Positions 44,909-54,252 of a DNA stretch of 64,000 nucleotides are shown in pieces (the stretch's first letter is position 1; each line of letters starts with the position of its first letter). The notes beneath the pieces were generated by a model. The model made no database searches. It was not told where the DNA came from and saw nothing but the letters and a program-made list of their open reading frames with translations. The stretch covers positions 1,054,001 through 1,118,000 of the forward strand of contig NZ_RJTX01000001.1 of NCBI RefSeq assembly GCF_003729955.1. Direction: 5' to 3'. Origin of the DNA: Chryseobacterium daecheongense (GTDB lineage: Bacteria; Bacteroidota; Bacteroidia; Flavobacteriales; Weeksellaceae). The translations under genes were made by a program, and so were the position numbers.

Positions 44909-46264
44909 TTACTTATACCCTTTGTCAATTCCCAGCTTTTTCATTTTGGAATACAGCGTTTGCGGCTGCAACTTTAACAGCTCTGCGGCACCTCCTATTC
45001 CGGAAACCTTTCCATTGGAATTTTTCAAGGCGTTCATAATATGATCTCTTTCCATTTCTTCCATTGATTTTAATTGTCCCGGAGCCTCAACAGAAAATTT
45101 GTCCGGGTTTTCAGGAAGGTCAAAGCTTTCTATTTCTGCAGTTTTCGCGAGAAGGACACTTCTTTCCATAAGATGTTCCAGTTCACGGATATTGCCCGGC
45201 CAATTGTAATTTAAAAGCTGTTCCATAGCATTTTTATTAATGGAAGTGATATTCCTTCTTGAAGCGGCGGCATATTTAGCCAGGAAAAAATCCGCCAGCA
45301 ATTCAATATCTTCTTTTCTTTCCCGTAAAGGTGGCAATTCAATCGGAAAAACATTTAACCGGTAGTACAAATCCAGCCTGAACCTTCCTTCTGCCACTTC
45401 CTTTTCTAAAGAACGATTGGTGGCCGCTACTATTCTTACATTAACTTTAATGGTTTTATTACCACCAAGGCGCTCAATTTCCTTTTCCTGCAATACACGT
45501 AAAAGTTTCACCTGGGAATCCAGTGGCAGTTCTCCAATCTCATCCAGAAAAACAGTTCCTCCATTGGCCTGTTCAAACTTTCCAATCCTCATGGTATTGG
45601 CTCCGGTAAAGCTGCCTTTTTCGTGGCCGAAAAGTTCAGATTCAATCAGCGAGTGAGGCAATGCTGCGCAGTTCACTACAACAATAGGCTGAGCACTACG
45701 GTCTGAAAGTTCATGTACAGAATGTGCTACTTTTTCTTTTCCGGTTCCGCTTTCTCCCACTACGAGCACAGAAGTATCGGTGGGAGCTACCACTTTTATT
45801 TTTTCAATAACCCCTTCAAGCTTATTGCTTTTTCCAATAATTCCTTCAATACGTTCATGATCTCTGTTTTTCACAGAATTATCATTTCCTTTTTCAATCC
45901 CGAAACGATATTTTGCAATATCAAGCATGACAATCAAATCCCGCTCCCGAAAAGGCTTCACCATAAATCCATAGGGCTGGGTTTCTTTCACGGCTTCCAA
46001 AGTTGACTGATTGGTATTCGCTGAAATATAAAGAAAAGGTAAATTCATTTCACGTAATTCCCAGGCAAGATCAATTCCTGTAAGATCACCTTTGAGCATG
46101 ATATCAAGAAGTACCCAGTTGGGTTGCCCATCTGCAATCAATTTCCTGGCCTGAACTACCGAGGAAGCAATCCCTATGACCTGATAACCTGCTTTTTTCA
46201 GCATGATCTTAAGATCATTGGCTACAATAAATTCATCTTCTACAATTAAAATTTTTTCTTTCAT
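44909..46264 (-). CDS. NtrC-family sigma-54 response regulator
   Basis: A 451-residue three-domain regulator: receiver with ILIVEDEFIVANDLKIML and phospho-Asp in LLDIMLKGD (~residue 54); AAA+ with GESGTGKEKVAHSVHELSD (~169), GSFTGANTMR and [20 protein letters not shown]; and a Fis-type helix-turn-helix (GGAAELLKLQPQTLYSKMKK). It starts 22 bp after the TPR kinase gene stop and is its natural partner. Given the long co-directional run upstream it may regulate the isochorismatase-to-DUF1275 genes, but no classic GG-N10-GC promoter was found just before that run. Confidence 0.92.
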   Translation of the reverse strand: MKEKILIVEDEFIVANDLKIMLKKAGYQVIGIASSVVQARKLIADGQPNWVLLDIMLKGDLTGIDLAWELREMNLPFLYISANTNQSTLEAVKETQPYGFMVKPFRERDLIVMLDIAKYRFGIEKGNDNSVKNRDHERIEGIIGKSNKLEGVIEKIKVVAPTDTSVLVVGESGTGKEKVAHSVHELSDRSAQPIVVVNCAALPHSLIESELFGHEKGSFTGANTMRIGKFEQANGGTVFLDEIGELPLDSQVKLLRVLQEKEIERLGGNKTIKVNVRIVAATNRSLEKEVAEGRFRLDLYYRLNVFPIELPPLRERKEDIELLADFFLAKYAAASRRNITSINKNAMEQLLNYNWPGNIRELEHLMERSVLLAKTAEIESFDLPENPDKFSVEAPGQLKSMEEMERDHIMNALKNSNGKVSGIGGAAELLKLQPQTLYSKMKKLGIDKGYK

Positions 46265-46286
46265 TTCAATTTAAAATTCCAACTTC

Positions 46287-48557
46287 TTAATGTGAAGTAT
46301 CAATGGCTATATTTTTTCTAAAAGTGATTGTGATCTTTAAACCGTTTTTATTTTCCAGCAAAAAAGTTCCGTCCAGCTGATCCGTCAATCCTCTCATCAG
46401 ATTCATTCCGAGAGATTCTGTTTCATCCATATTAAAATTCTCCGGAAGTCCTACACCATTATCTGAAATAACCAATTCATAAAAATCTCTTTCCGTATTT
46501 TTAAAAGAAACTGTTACTTCACCTTTTACATTGTCCGGAAATGCATATTTTACGGTATTATTCACTGCTTCATTGACAATTAATCCAAGAGGTACCGCCT
46601 GCGAAACATCTAAAAAAACTTTTTCAGTATCAATTGAAAAATGAATCATCTTCTCTGCTGAATAGCATTCTTTGATATAGCTGATTAATTCATAAATATA
46701 CCACGAAATATCTATTGTTGACAGGTTATCTGATTGATATAATTTCTGGTGAATCAGAGACATCGCATGCATTCTGTGCTGGCTGTTCTGAATTGCCATT
46801 AAAGCATCTTCATTCTCCAAATAAGCGGATTGTGTATTCAAAAGACTAATCACAATCTGTAAATTGTTCTTTACCCTGTGATGAATTTCCTTTAATAACC
46901 ATTCTTTCTCAGAAAGCAATTTTTTCAACTGCTCATTCTGTTCGTCAATCTGCTTACGTTTTAATTCGAGTGTTTTATTCGCATTACTTTTCAGCCTTGA
47001 ACGATTATAAAGCAAAGCAGCAAAAATAATCAATGCAAGAATACTCCCTATAAAAACATACTTAATAAAGGTATCATTAGCAATCTGAATGTCCTTTAGT
47101 TTGCCTTTTTGAGTTAAAAGCTCGATATTCTTATCCTTTTGATCCGTATCAAACTGGATTTTCAGGCTGTTGATCTGTTTGCTTTTTTCTCCATTAAAAA
47201 CAGAATCAGATAATTTTTTATATAATTGATAATGCTCAATTGCATCCAGGTATTTCCCCTGAGATGAGTCTGCTTTAAACCAGATCAAATGATTTTCTGA
47301 GCGAAGCATGTCATTCCCGTTTTTCTTGGCTATCGAATCAAAAAGTCTTGCTTCGCGATACATCGCATTGTAGTTTTTTGTCTGATAGTGATAAAAAACA
47401 AAACCTCTCAGCAAAGAAATTTGCTTATTGTTTTTTTCAGCATTCTCCCCATAATAACTCACCAGCTTTTTATAATAAATCTCAGCATTTTTAAACTGCT
47501 TCAGAATAGTATACGTACTAAAAAGAATATAGTTCTCCGTCATTTCAAATTCCTGATCGGCAATTGGATAGCGGGATTTATATTCCTTGATCATAGCAAT
47601 TGCCTCTTCAAATTTTCTTTGCCGGATCAGCATCGTTGAAATATTGTTGGCAACAGTTCGTATATAACCGTTATCATTATTTTTTTTTGCGATAGTCAAT
47701 GATTTTTCCCAGTATTTCATGGCATCATCATTTTGACGGAGATAATAGTAAACCATCCCTATATTGCTATAAATCGAGCTTAGTTGCAGGGAATTATCTT
47801 TAACCTCAACTGCCGTTTTCTCTGCCAGAAGACCATACTTCAACGCTTCTTCATAATCCGCTTTTTGGATATACACTTGGGAAAGCAAATTATACACTCC
47901 CTGTAAATCTTTAAACTTCAAGGAATTATAGATCGCCAATGATTGTTTCAGGAATTCTATTGCCTTATCCGGGTTTTCCATCATATTGTAAATTTCACCC
48001 AGATCTTTTGAAACCGATGCCTGTTTCAATTTTGCTCCTGAATTTTTATACAGTAGTAAAGCTTTTTCTTTTAATTTAATTTTAGTCTCAAAATTTTGGG
48101 GTTCATTGTCATATAAGAAGGAAAGTTCCTCATACCCTTCACCGGTTTGCCTGGTCATTTTATTTTTTTCAAAGTAACTGACAGCTATTTTCATTTTTGA
48201 AAAAGAAGCCGTTTTATTTCCCCTTTCCTTATCAATTTTTGCATCCAAAAGCATTGACTTGCCTATATTCAGCCTATCTCCGGTTTTCCTGCTCAATAGA
48301 CCAGCCTCTTTGTTAAGAATTTCCGCACTATCGAGATCATTTCTCAATTCCCCTTTTTTGCTGATATAGTAATCACTCAGTCTCAGCAATAAAGTTGTTT
48401 TCTGAGCAGTGTTTTTAGAGGCAGAGATCTGTTTTCTCAACAATGCAGGATTTTCCTTGGTTTGAGCTTTTAGGATGCTTTCTGTGAACAACAGAATCCA
48501 TAAAAAACAAAATATCTTTAGCAGATTTTTATTTATAAAATAAGAACTAAAATTCAT
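46287..48557 (-). CDS. TPR-containing HisKA_2-type sensor histidine kinase
   Basis: A 756-residue protein. A signal peptide (KIFCFLWILLFTESILKAQ) is followed by a tetratricopeptide array (~100-420, for example KDLGEIYNMMENPDKAIEFL and YSNIGMVYYYLRQNDDAMKY), a membrane helix (~497-517) and a coiled coil (RKQIDEQNEQLKKLLSEKEW). The HisKA_2 motif is LLKEIHHRVKNNLQIVISLL (His ~557) and the HATPase motifs are NEAVNNTVKYAFP and DNGVGLPENF. It gives phosphate to the NtrC-type regulator directly downstream. TPR kinases of this type are common in Bacteroidota; the input signal is unknown. The 46-bp gap to DUF1275 allows read-through. Confidence 0.9.
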   Translation of the reverse strand: MNFSSYFINKNLLKIFCFLWILLFTESILKAQTKENPALLRKQISASKNTAQKTTLLLRLSDYYISKKGELRNDLDSAEILNKEAGLLSRKTGDRLNIGKSMLLDAKIDKERGNKTASFSKMKIAVSYFEKNKMTRQTGEGYEELSFLYDNEPQNFETKIKLKEKALLLYKNSGAKLKQASVSKDLGEIYNMMENPDKAIEFLKQSLAIYNSLKFKDLQGVYNLLSQVYIQKADYEEALKYGLLAEKTAVEVKDNSLQLSSIYSNIGMVYYYLRQNDDAMKYWEKSLTIAKKNNDNGYIRTVANNISTMLIRQRKFEEAIAMIKEYKSRYPIADQEFEMTENYILFSTYTILKQFKNAEIYYKKLVSYYGENAEKNNKQISLLRGFVFYHYQTKNYNAMYREARLFDSIAKKNGNDMLRSENHLIWFKADSSQGKYLDAIEHYQLYKKLSDSVFNGEKSKQINSLKIQFDTDQKDKNIELLTQKGKLKDIQIANDTFIKYVFIGSILALIIFAALLYNRSRLKSNANKTLELKRKQIDEQNEQLKKLLSEKEWLLKEIHHRVKNNLQIVISLLNTQSAYLENEDALMAIQNSQHRMHAMSLIHQKLYQSDNLSTIDISWYIYELISYIKECYSAEKMIHFSIDTEKVFLDVSQAVPLGLIVNEAVNNTVKYAFPDNVKGEVTVSFKNTERDFYELVISDNGVGLPENFNMDETESLGMNLMRGLTDQLDGTFLLENKNGLKITITFRKNIAIDTSH

Positions 48558-48603
48558 TGTTTAAAGATAATTCATTATCCGATTATTTCCCATTTTTTGA
48601 GGG

Positions 48604-49269
48604 CTAGATTTTACGGTGATAGAGATAGCAGATAATCATCGCCAATCCCGGCAGAACAAGCATTACAAGACCAAACTGTTTTCCTGCAAAAGCCCCTAAA
48701 AAACACCCACTTAAAAAACCTAAAATGGTAATTAGCTGTTTTTTTAAACTGGCCAGTGCATCGGGGTCATTAAAACCGTTTTTTAATAAGTTCCCAACGT
48801 CCAAAGATGCCTGTGTAACATTTCCTGTCATCATAGTGGTAGGTCCGTGGGTTTCCTTGGCATATAACTTTCCGAAAGCATTCTGAAGCCCCATGGCAAA
48901 AACTGCTGCCATAGCAACGGCATACATCATCCATTCTGTAAACACACCAGTATAATTGAATAGTGCTACTACTGCCCCACTCAACAATAATATTATTCCT
49001 TCCCAAAATAAGATCGTATAATGATTGGTAACCCTGTAAGCAATCCTTCCTCCTGTAATAACGGCGATAATAAAAACCGGAAAAGTAAGCAATTTCACCC
49101 AGGCATGCACATCAGAACCTTTTACAAACTGATAGGCAAATACAATAAAGTTTCCCGTTACGTGTGCTGAAAATACAGAATCTGCAGCTACAAAAGTCAC
49201 CGTATCACAGTATCCGGCAATCATCGTAAGCAGTAAGGTAACAAAACCTATATTTCTTTTTAGTTCCAT
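48604..49269 (-). CDS. DUF1275 (YoaK-like) membrane protein
   Basis: A 221-residue protein with six hydrophobic segments. The DUF1275 pattern is clear: TLLLTMIAGYCDTVTFVAAD, FSAHVTGNFIVFAYQ and MALGLQNAF-like AMGLQNAFGK followed by PTTMMTGNVTQASLDVG. Members are predicted small-molecule or sugar-related permeases, with no firm function. It lies 5 bp after the Dps gene. Confidence 0.85.
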   Translation of the reverse strand: MELKRNIGFVTLLLTMIAGYCDTVTFVAADSVFSAHVTGNFIVFAYQFVKGSDVHAWVKLLTFPVFIIAVITGGRIAYRVTNHYTILFWEGIILLLSGAVVALFNYTGVFTEWMMYAVAMAAVFAMGLQNAFGKLYAKETHGPTTMMTGNVTQASLDVGNLLKNGFNDPDALASLKKQLITILGFLSGCFLGAFAGKQFGLVMLVLPGLAMIICYLYHRKI

Positions 49270-49274
49270 GATTT

Positions 49275-49748
49275 TTATTTTAAATGTGAACGGAGCATCC
49301 AGGCCATTTTTTCGTGCATTTCCAATAATCCGGTAATGTAATCACTGGTTCCTGCATCATGAAATGTAACGGCAAAATTTTCAATATTTTCACGAAGGTG
49401 GATCGAGATGCTTTCGTGATCAGAGAGAAGTTCTTTCATGTAGGTCAGACTGTCATTGGATTCTAAATGATGTTCAGACAAATGAGTCAGTGCAAGATAT
49501 TCTCTCAGTGTTGCCGGCACATAATGTCCTAGCATTCTGATTCTTTCTGCAAGAGTATCAGTAATTTCATCCAACTGCTTATACTGTGATTCAAAAAACA
49601 GATGTTTGTTGTAAAAATCTGCTCCTTCCACATTCCAGTGAGCTTTTTTTGTTTTGGTATAGAGCACAAATTCATCTGCTAATATTTGAACCAGTACTTC
49701 AGCGACTTTCGCTAAATTTTCATTTTTAATTCCTATTGAAGTTTTCAT
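49275..49748 (-). CDS. dps: Dps-family ferritin-like protein
   Basis: A 157-residue four-helix protein of the starvation/stress family. The ferroxidase segment is complete: KKAHWNVEGADFYNKHLFFE followed by QYKQLDEITDTLAERIRMLG, with His, Asp and Glu in the right places. Such proteins form dodecamers, oxidise and store iron, and protect DNA from peroxide. It follows the DoxX gene by 1 bp and precedes DUF1275 by 5 bp, so it is in an operon with redox-related genes. Confidence 0.92.
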   Translation of the reverse strand: MKTSIGIKNENLAKVAEVLVQILADEFVLYTKTKKAHWNVEGADFYNKHLFFESQYKQLDEITDTLAERIRMLGHYVPATLREYLALTHLSEHHLESNDSLTYMKELLSDHESISIHLRENIENFAVTFHDAGTSDYITGLLEMHEKMAWMLRSHLK

Positions 49749-49749
49749 T

Positions 49750-50175
49750 TTAAAGTTTGTTTAATAAATAATAATCAAGTGAATATTTTCCTGCACCTAG
49801 CGCAAGAATTAATAATAATGACAAAGTATACATATACGGCACGTCGCGTACTTCCGGAGAATCTTTTCTGTGAACCACAAAATAACCGATTGCCGTCACA
49901 CCAATTGTAGGCAGAACAACCAGTCTTGTTCCGAGTCCCAGAATAATTAAAAAAGGAACCACCAAATCAGCAAAGGAAGCAATCATAGCATTCATTTTAT
50001 CGGGAAGCCCGAATGGATTGGGAACTTTTTCTTTCTGCCCGTTTTCTACTCTGAATTTCTTTAATCCGTGAACCCTGAACAATTCAACAGCCAAAAGTAC
50101 TCTGAATATCAAAAGTACAAGATCGTTGAATGATGAACCTAAATCCGAGGATAGAATTTGTTTTACAATTTCCAT
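49750..50175 (-). CDS. DoxX-family membrane protein
   Basis: 141 residues from ATG 50175 (MEIVKQILSSDLGSSF); a longer frame would begin inside the upstream gene. Four hydrophobic segments, with LVLLIFRVLLAVELFRVHGLKKF, NAMIASFADLVVPFLIILGLGTR and PTIGVTAIGYFVVHRKDSPE, match DoxX membrane proteins. Some family members take part in sulfur or oxidative-stress redox chemistry. It starts 11 bp after the amidohydrolase stop. Confidence 0.85.
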   Translation of the reverse strand: MEIVKQILSSDLGSSFNDLVLLIFRVLLAVELFRVHGLKKFRVENGQKEKVPNPFGLPDKMNAMIASFADLVVPFLIILGLGTRLVVLPTIGVTAIGYFVVHRKDSPEVRDVPYMYTLSLLLILALGAGKYSLDYYLLNKL

Positions 50176-50186
50176 ATTCTTTGAGT

Positions 50187-52079
50187 TTAAAAGGCAAAAC
50201 AAGAACAGCCGAGCGCGCCCCAAAATGCATGATAATTATTGACAGGAAGATGACTCATTCTCGCGTAATCGTGATTGTGATTATGAACATCACAACTTCC
50301 TGCACAACTATGAATCTGAGAAGTCAAAGGTGCTTTTAATGTTGACTTTCCGTTTTTTTCAATCTCAGTCTGAAGATGTCCGCCCACCGGATAATATCCA
50401 TTATATAAATTCGTTGGTGACCAGTCCGGAAGAATAGGAATCGAAGGGGGTGCAAATGATGAAAATTCTCCTTTTGCATAGACAATTTTTCCATCGACAA
50501 CCGTCATTTCAGATTCAATATTTTTGATTTCTTCATCTTCAACCGTGAAATAATCTTTGTCCAAAACTGCCAGATCTGCAAACATTCCCACTTTAATATC
50601 TCCTTTTTTCTGCTGTTCCTGAGAAAACCATGCACTTCCTTTTGTATATAATTCAAGTGCGGTTTTCCGGTCTAATCTTGTTTCGTAATACAATTGAAGC
50701 CCTCCAACCGTTTTTCCAACCGTTAACCAGTACATGGAAACCCATGGATTGTAGCTGCTTACTCTTGTTGCATCCGAACCACCCCCAACAGGAACTTCCA
50801 TTTCCAGCATTTTTTTAACAGGAGGAGTTCCTTCTGCCGCCACAGAACCATAACGTTCGGTGAAATATTCTCCCTGATAGGCCATTCTACTTTGGATGGC
50901 GATTCCGCCGCCGAGCATTTTTACACGCTCAATATTTCTTTCATCAATAGTTTCTGCATGATCAAAAATCCATGGAAGCCCATTAAAAGGGATCTCCTGG
51001 TTTACCTTTTCGAAAACATTTAAGAATCGTGTGATACTCTCGTTATAGGTTGCGTGAAGCCTGAAAGGCCAGCGGTTTTCCACTAATAAACGGACAACTT
51101 TTTCAAGGTCAGCCTCCATATTTTCAGGCAGATCGGGTCTTGGCTGTAAAAAATCTTCAAAATCCGCAGCAGAGAAAACCAACATCTCTCCTGCTCCATT
51201 GTGGCGGTACATATCGTCGCCCTGATACAATTTTACAGAATCAATCCATTCACTGAAATCCTCAAATTCATTCTTAGGCTTTTGGGTAAATAAATTATAG
51301 GCAATTCTTACGGTGAGCTGTTTCTTTTCATTTAATTCATTCACCACCTGATAATCATCGGGAAAATTCTGAAAACCACCGCCTGCATCAATCACACTTG
51401 TGATCCCGAAACGGTTTAATTCTTTCATAAAATGTCTGGTAGAATTTACCTGATGTTCATAGGAAAGTTTGGGGCCTTTCGCCAAAGTTGAATATAAGAT
51501 CATGGCATTGGGTGTTGCAATAATCAGCCCTGTCGGTTCACCATTCGCATCTCTTTCAATTTGCCCTCCCGGAGGAGCCGGAGTATTTTTTGTATACCCT
51601 ACGGCTTTCAATGCAGCCCTGTTCATCAGTGCCCTGTCATACAAATGCAGAATAAAAACAGGTGTTTCCGGTGCAATGGTATTAATTTCTTCTAATGTGG
51701 GCATTCTTCTCTCCGCAAACTGAAATTCAGACCATCCGCCAACCACACGCACCCATTGAGGTGAAGGGGTACGATCCACCTGCTCTTTCAGCATACGAAG
51801 CGCATCGGCTAGTGACGGAACTCCGTCCCATCTTAATTCAAGATTATAGTTTAGCCCTCCACGAATCAGGTGAATATGGGAATCATTGATTCCCGGAACT
51901 ACTCTTTTCTTTTTCAGATCAATAATCTTAGTTGATTCATTGGCAAACTGATCAACCAAACCATCATTTCCAACGGCTATGATTTTACCCTCTTTAATGG
52001 CAACTGCAGAAATATCCGGTGTTTGCTTATTGAAACTGTGAATCTTCCCATTGTATAAAATAAGTTCTGCCTTCATCAT
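50187..52079 (-). CDS. YtcJ-like amidohydrolase with Cys/His-rich tail
   Basis: A 630-residue TIM-barrel amidohydrolase. The metal motif is VPGINDSHIHLIRGGLNYNL (HxH ~67-69), followed by a carboxylate/His region (RLHATYNES, IFDHAETID) and the C-terminal DATRVSSYNPW and LYTKGSAWFSQEQQKKGDIK with GMFADLAVLDKDYF, all typical of the YtcJ group. The last ~40 residues are unusual: CAGSCDVHNHNHD and GALGCSCF contain several Cys and His residues and may bind a metal. No signal peptide. It overlaps the upstream gene by 1 bp; a second ATG follows at 52076. Confidence 0.88.
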   Translation of the reverse strand: MMKAELILYNGKIHSFNKQTPDISAVAIKEGKIIAVGNDGLVDQFANESTKIIDLKKKRVVPGINDSHIHLIRGGLNYNLELRWDGVPSLADALRMLKEQVDRTPSPQWVRVVGGWSEFQFAERRMPTLEEINTIAPETPVFILHLYDRALMNRAALKAVGYTKNTPAPPGGQIERDANGEPTGLIIATPNAMILYSTLAKGPKLSYEHQVNSTRHFMKELNRFGITSVIDAGGGFQNFPDDYQVVNELNEKKQLTVRIAYNLFTQKPKNEFEDFSEWIDSVKLYQGDDMYRHNGAGEMLVFSAADFEDFLQPRPDLPENMEADLEKVVRLLVENRWPFRLHATYNESITRFLNVFEKVNQEIPFNGLPWIFDHAETIDERNIERVKMLGGGIAIQSRMAYQGEYFTERYGSVAAEGTPPVKKMLEMEVPVGGGSDATRVSSYNPWVSMYWLTVGKTVGGLQLYYETRLDRKTALELYTKGSAWFSQEQQKKGDIKVGMFADLAVLDKDYFTVEDEEIKNIESEMTVVDGKIVYAKGEFSSFAPPSIPILPDWSPTNLYNGYYPVGGHLQTEIEKNGKSTLKAPLTSQIHSCAGSCDVHNHNHDYARMSHLPVNNYHAFWGALGCSCFAF

Positions 52080-52822
52080 TATTGAGTATTAAGTTTCGCA
52101 ATTGCACTTTTAATTCCACCTCCTGCAATATTGAAAAATGAAGGTCCGGCCAATAAAATCAGTTTCTGCACTGTCATCTTTTCAGACAAATGATTTTTAT
52201 CCAGATAGGCCTGGGCACGGTATGCATCGAATGCACCCAAAACCACATTTTCTGCCACCAGAGCCGTCGGAGAGTCTATTCCGGCATCTTTAATATCACT
52301 GGCAAAAGAAACAGTTTTCACTTTCAGCTTTAAAGCTTCTCTCATTGCCACACTTCCGACTTCTTTCATCAATTCTGCATCGAAAGAACTTCTGTTTCCC
52401 AAACCGATCAATAATAGTTTTTTTGAAGCTAAACTTCCTTTGGGCGGTGCAATTAATAGTGTTTCTAAAGCATGGCCTTTGAATTTTCCGCTCTTTCTGA
52501 CATCGGTAATAATACCTTTTAAAGCTTCGTCCAGATGAACCATTCCGTTCAGTTCTGCAGGAAGCGCAGGCGGATTGAAAATATCTCCTTCCGTATATTC
52601 GAAAACACAGGCAATCTGTAGATCTGCAGCCGCTGCAGAAGGCCCCTGCACAAGACCTACAACAGAAACTCCGTCTACTGTTCCCCAGGTTGTTGTTGTT
52701 CCAACAGCTGTTTTTATTTCGGTCGTTTGAGCTGAAACAAAACCGGTACTTGAAGCTGTTAAAATCAATGCGGTGAACATTGCTTTCGACCAATTAAAAT
52801 ATTTTGAAATTGAATTTTGCAT
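52079..52822 (-). CDS. Exported orphan M17 peptidase N-terminal-like protein
   Basis: A 247-residue protein with a signal peptide (FTALILTASSTGFVSAQ). The rest resembles the N-terminal macro-like domain of M17 leucyl aminopeptidases (GDIFNPPALPAELNG; LLIAPPKGSLASKKLLLIGL; NVVLGAFDAYRAQAYL). The catalytic zinc-binding C-terminal half is completely missing, so it is not a peptidase. Exported stand-alone versions are known in proteobacteria and Bacteroidota, without a clear role. It sits between the porin gene (22 bp) and the amidohydrolase (1-bp overlap). Confidence 0.75.
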   Translation of the reverse strand: MQNSISKYFNWSKAMFTALILTASSTGFVSAQTTEIKTAVGTTTTWGTVDGVSVVGLVQGPSAAAADLQIACVFEYTEGDIFNPPALPAELNGMVHLDEALKGIITDVRKSGKFKGHALETLLIAPPKGSLASKKLLLIGLGNRSSFDAELMKEVGSVAMREALKLKVKTVSFASDIKDAGIDSPTALVAENVVLGAFDAYRAQAYLDKNHLSEKMTVQKLILLAGPSFFNIAGGGIKSAIAKLNTQ

Positions 52823-52844
52823 AATAATATGATTTAATGATTGA

Positions 52845-54233
52845 TTAAAATTTGAATCCTAATCGGATGTTGTAAAAGACACCGTTTTTTGCATTCGGGA
52901 TGATATCTTCGATAAAAGCTCCCTTTCTGAAATACTGAATACCGCTCACTAAAGAGATATATCTATTAAAACTATATGTGAAATTGGTTAAATAGGCTGT
53001 TCCGATATATCTTTTATCTGAGCTGCTTCCGGGACGATTCAACGCTCCGCTTGGCCGGTAAACACCATCCTGAAGGGAATATCGCCAGTTGAAAACGGCA
53101 TCCATCTGCATTTTTAACCTGGAAGTTAAATCCAATGTAATATAAGGATGAATATCAATCAGATTGACAGGCCCAACCTGCGGACTGAAGCCAAAATAAC
53201 CGCCTTTCGGATAGAGGGGATTGAAGGTCTGAAGCTTTCTGTCATCTTTGCCCTTATCTCCGGAAATATAATCATTCCGAAGATTGATGCTTGGTTTAAA
53301 TTTCACATTTTCAAACAGGTACCCGACATCTACAGAACCTGTCCAGGCTCTGATATTCTCATCTCCAAAACTTCCGAACTGATATGCAGCTTCCAGGTTG
53401 TAAATAAATCCGCCGCCGTATTTCCAGAATCTCCCACCGATGGTGTGGCGTTTTTCTTTGGCTGTTCCGGCTTCAAAAACCGATTCGTCTCTTCGGATTC
53501 CGATATAGTAAAGGTCAAGATTTCCTGCTTTTGGAAAAATTCTTTTGGAATACACTCCCCAAAGGTTAAGCTGTTTTGACATTGTATTGTCAAAAACTCC
53601 GGTATTAATACTATCTGCCATCATTGCAAAAGCATCTACTGAAATATTCTTCCCGGAATACATTAATTTAGCTCCAGTAAAAGAAAGCCTGACGTTCGGT
53701 CCCTCTCTTACAGAAATCAGCCGACCCGAACCATAATCCAGTTCCTGCCGTCCCAGTCTGGCGGTAAACTTATGATCTTCCCTATTGATCAGATTGGCAT
53801 CAATAAAGAGATTTTGAATACTCAACTGATCTTCATCAATGCCTCTTGACCCGTTTTTCCTTCCATTCTGCAAAGCACTCCGGATCTGTGAAAATATCCT
53901 GATATTTTTTCCTAAATGTAAATCTGCATGAACATCGTAGCGTTGCAAAAAAAAGTTATTGCGTCCGATATTCAGTCTTCCCCAATCTTCATTGTTGAAA
54001 TCCACATATTCATACCGTGCTTCTCCTCCGAAAGACAGATAAATATTTTCTTTATCGTTAAGGGGAAGAAACTTGATCTTATGATAAAAATTATCTGCAG
54101 AATCTTTTAAATATTCATAATTTTCATCATACCTCAAGAGTTTGAAACTCTGGGCCGATATATTTCCAGAACATAAAAAGAGTAAAAAAACGATACCTTT
54201 TAAAACTGATAGGGAATAAGCAGATCTCAACAT
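52845..54233 (-). CDS. Alginate-export-family outer-membrane porin
   Basis: A 462-residue protein with a signal peptide (KGIVFLLFLCSGNISAQ) and a beta-barrel with alternating aromatic strands that ends in IRLGFKF. FGGEARYEYVDFNNEDWGR, LGRQELDYGSGRLISVREGP and GFSPQVGPVNLIDIHPYITL are typical of the alginate_exp (AlgE-like) family. Here it is more likely a porin for small organic molecules used by the neighbouring hydrolases. It follows the isochorismatase-like gene by 19 bp. Confidence 0.85.
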   Translation of the reverse strand: MLRSAYSLSVLKGIVFLLFLCSGNISAQSFKLLRYDENYEYLKDSADNFYHKIKFLPLNDKENIYLSFGGEARYEYVDFNNEDWGRLNIGRNNFFLQRYDVHADLHLGKNIRIFSQIRSALQNGRKNGSRGIDEDQLSIQNLFIDANLINREDHKFTARLGRQELDYGSGRLISVREGPNVRLSFTGAKLMYSGKNISVDAFAMMADSINTGVFDNTMSKQLNLWGVYSKRIFPKAGNLDLYYIGIRRDESVFEAGTAKEKRHTIGGRFWKYGGGFIYNLEAAYQFGSFGDENIRAWTGSVDVGYLFENVKFKPSINLRNDYISGDKGKDDRKLQTFNPLYPKGGYFGFSPQVGPVNLIDIHPYITLDLTSRLKMQMDAVFNWRYSLQDGVYRPSGALNRPGSSSDKRYIGTAYLTNFTYSFNRYISLVSGIQYFRKGAFIEDIIPNAKNGVFYNIRLGFKF

Positions 54234-54252
54234 TGAAAATTGTATATGAATA

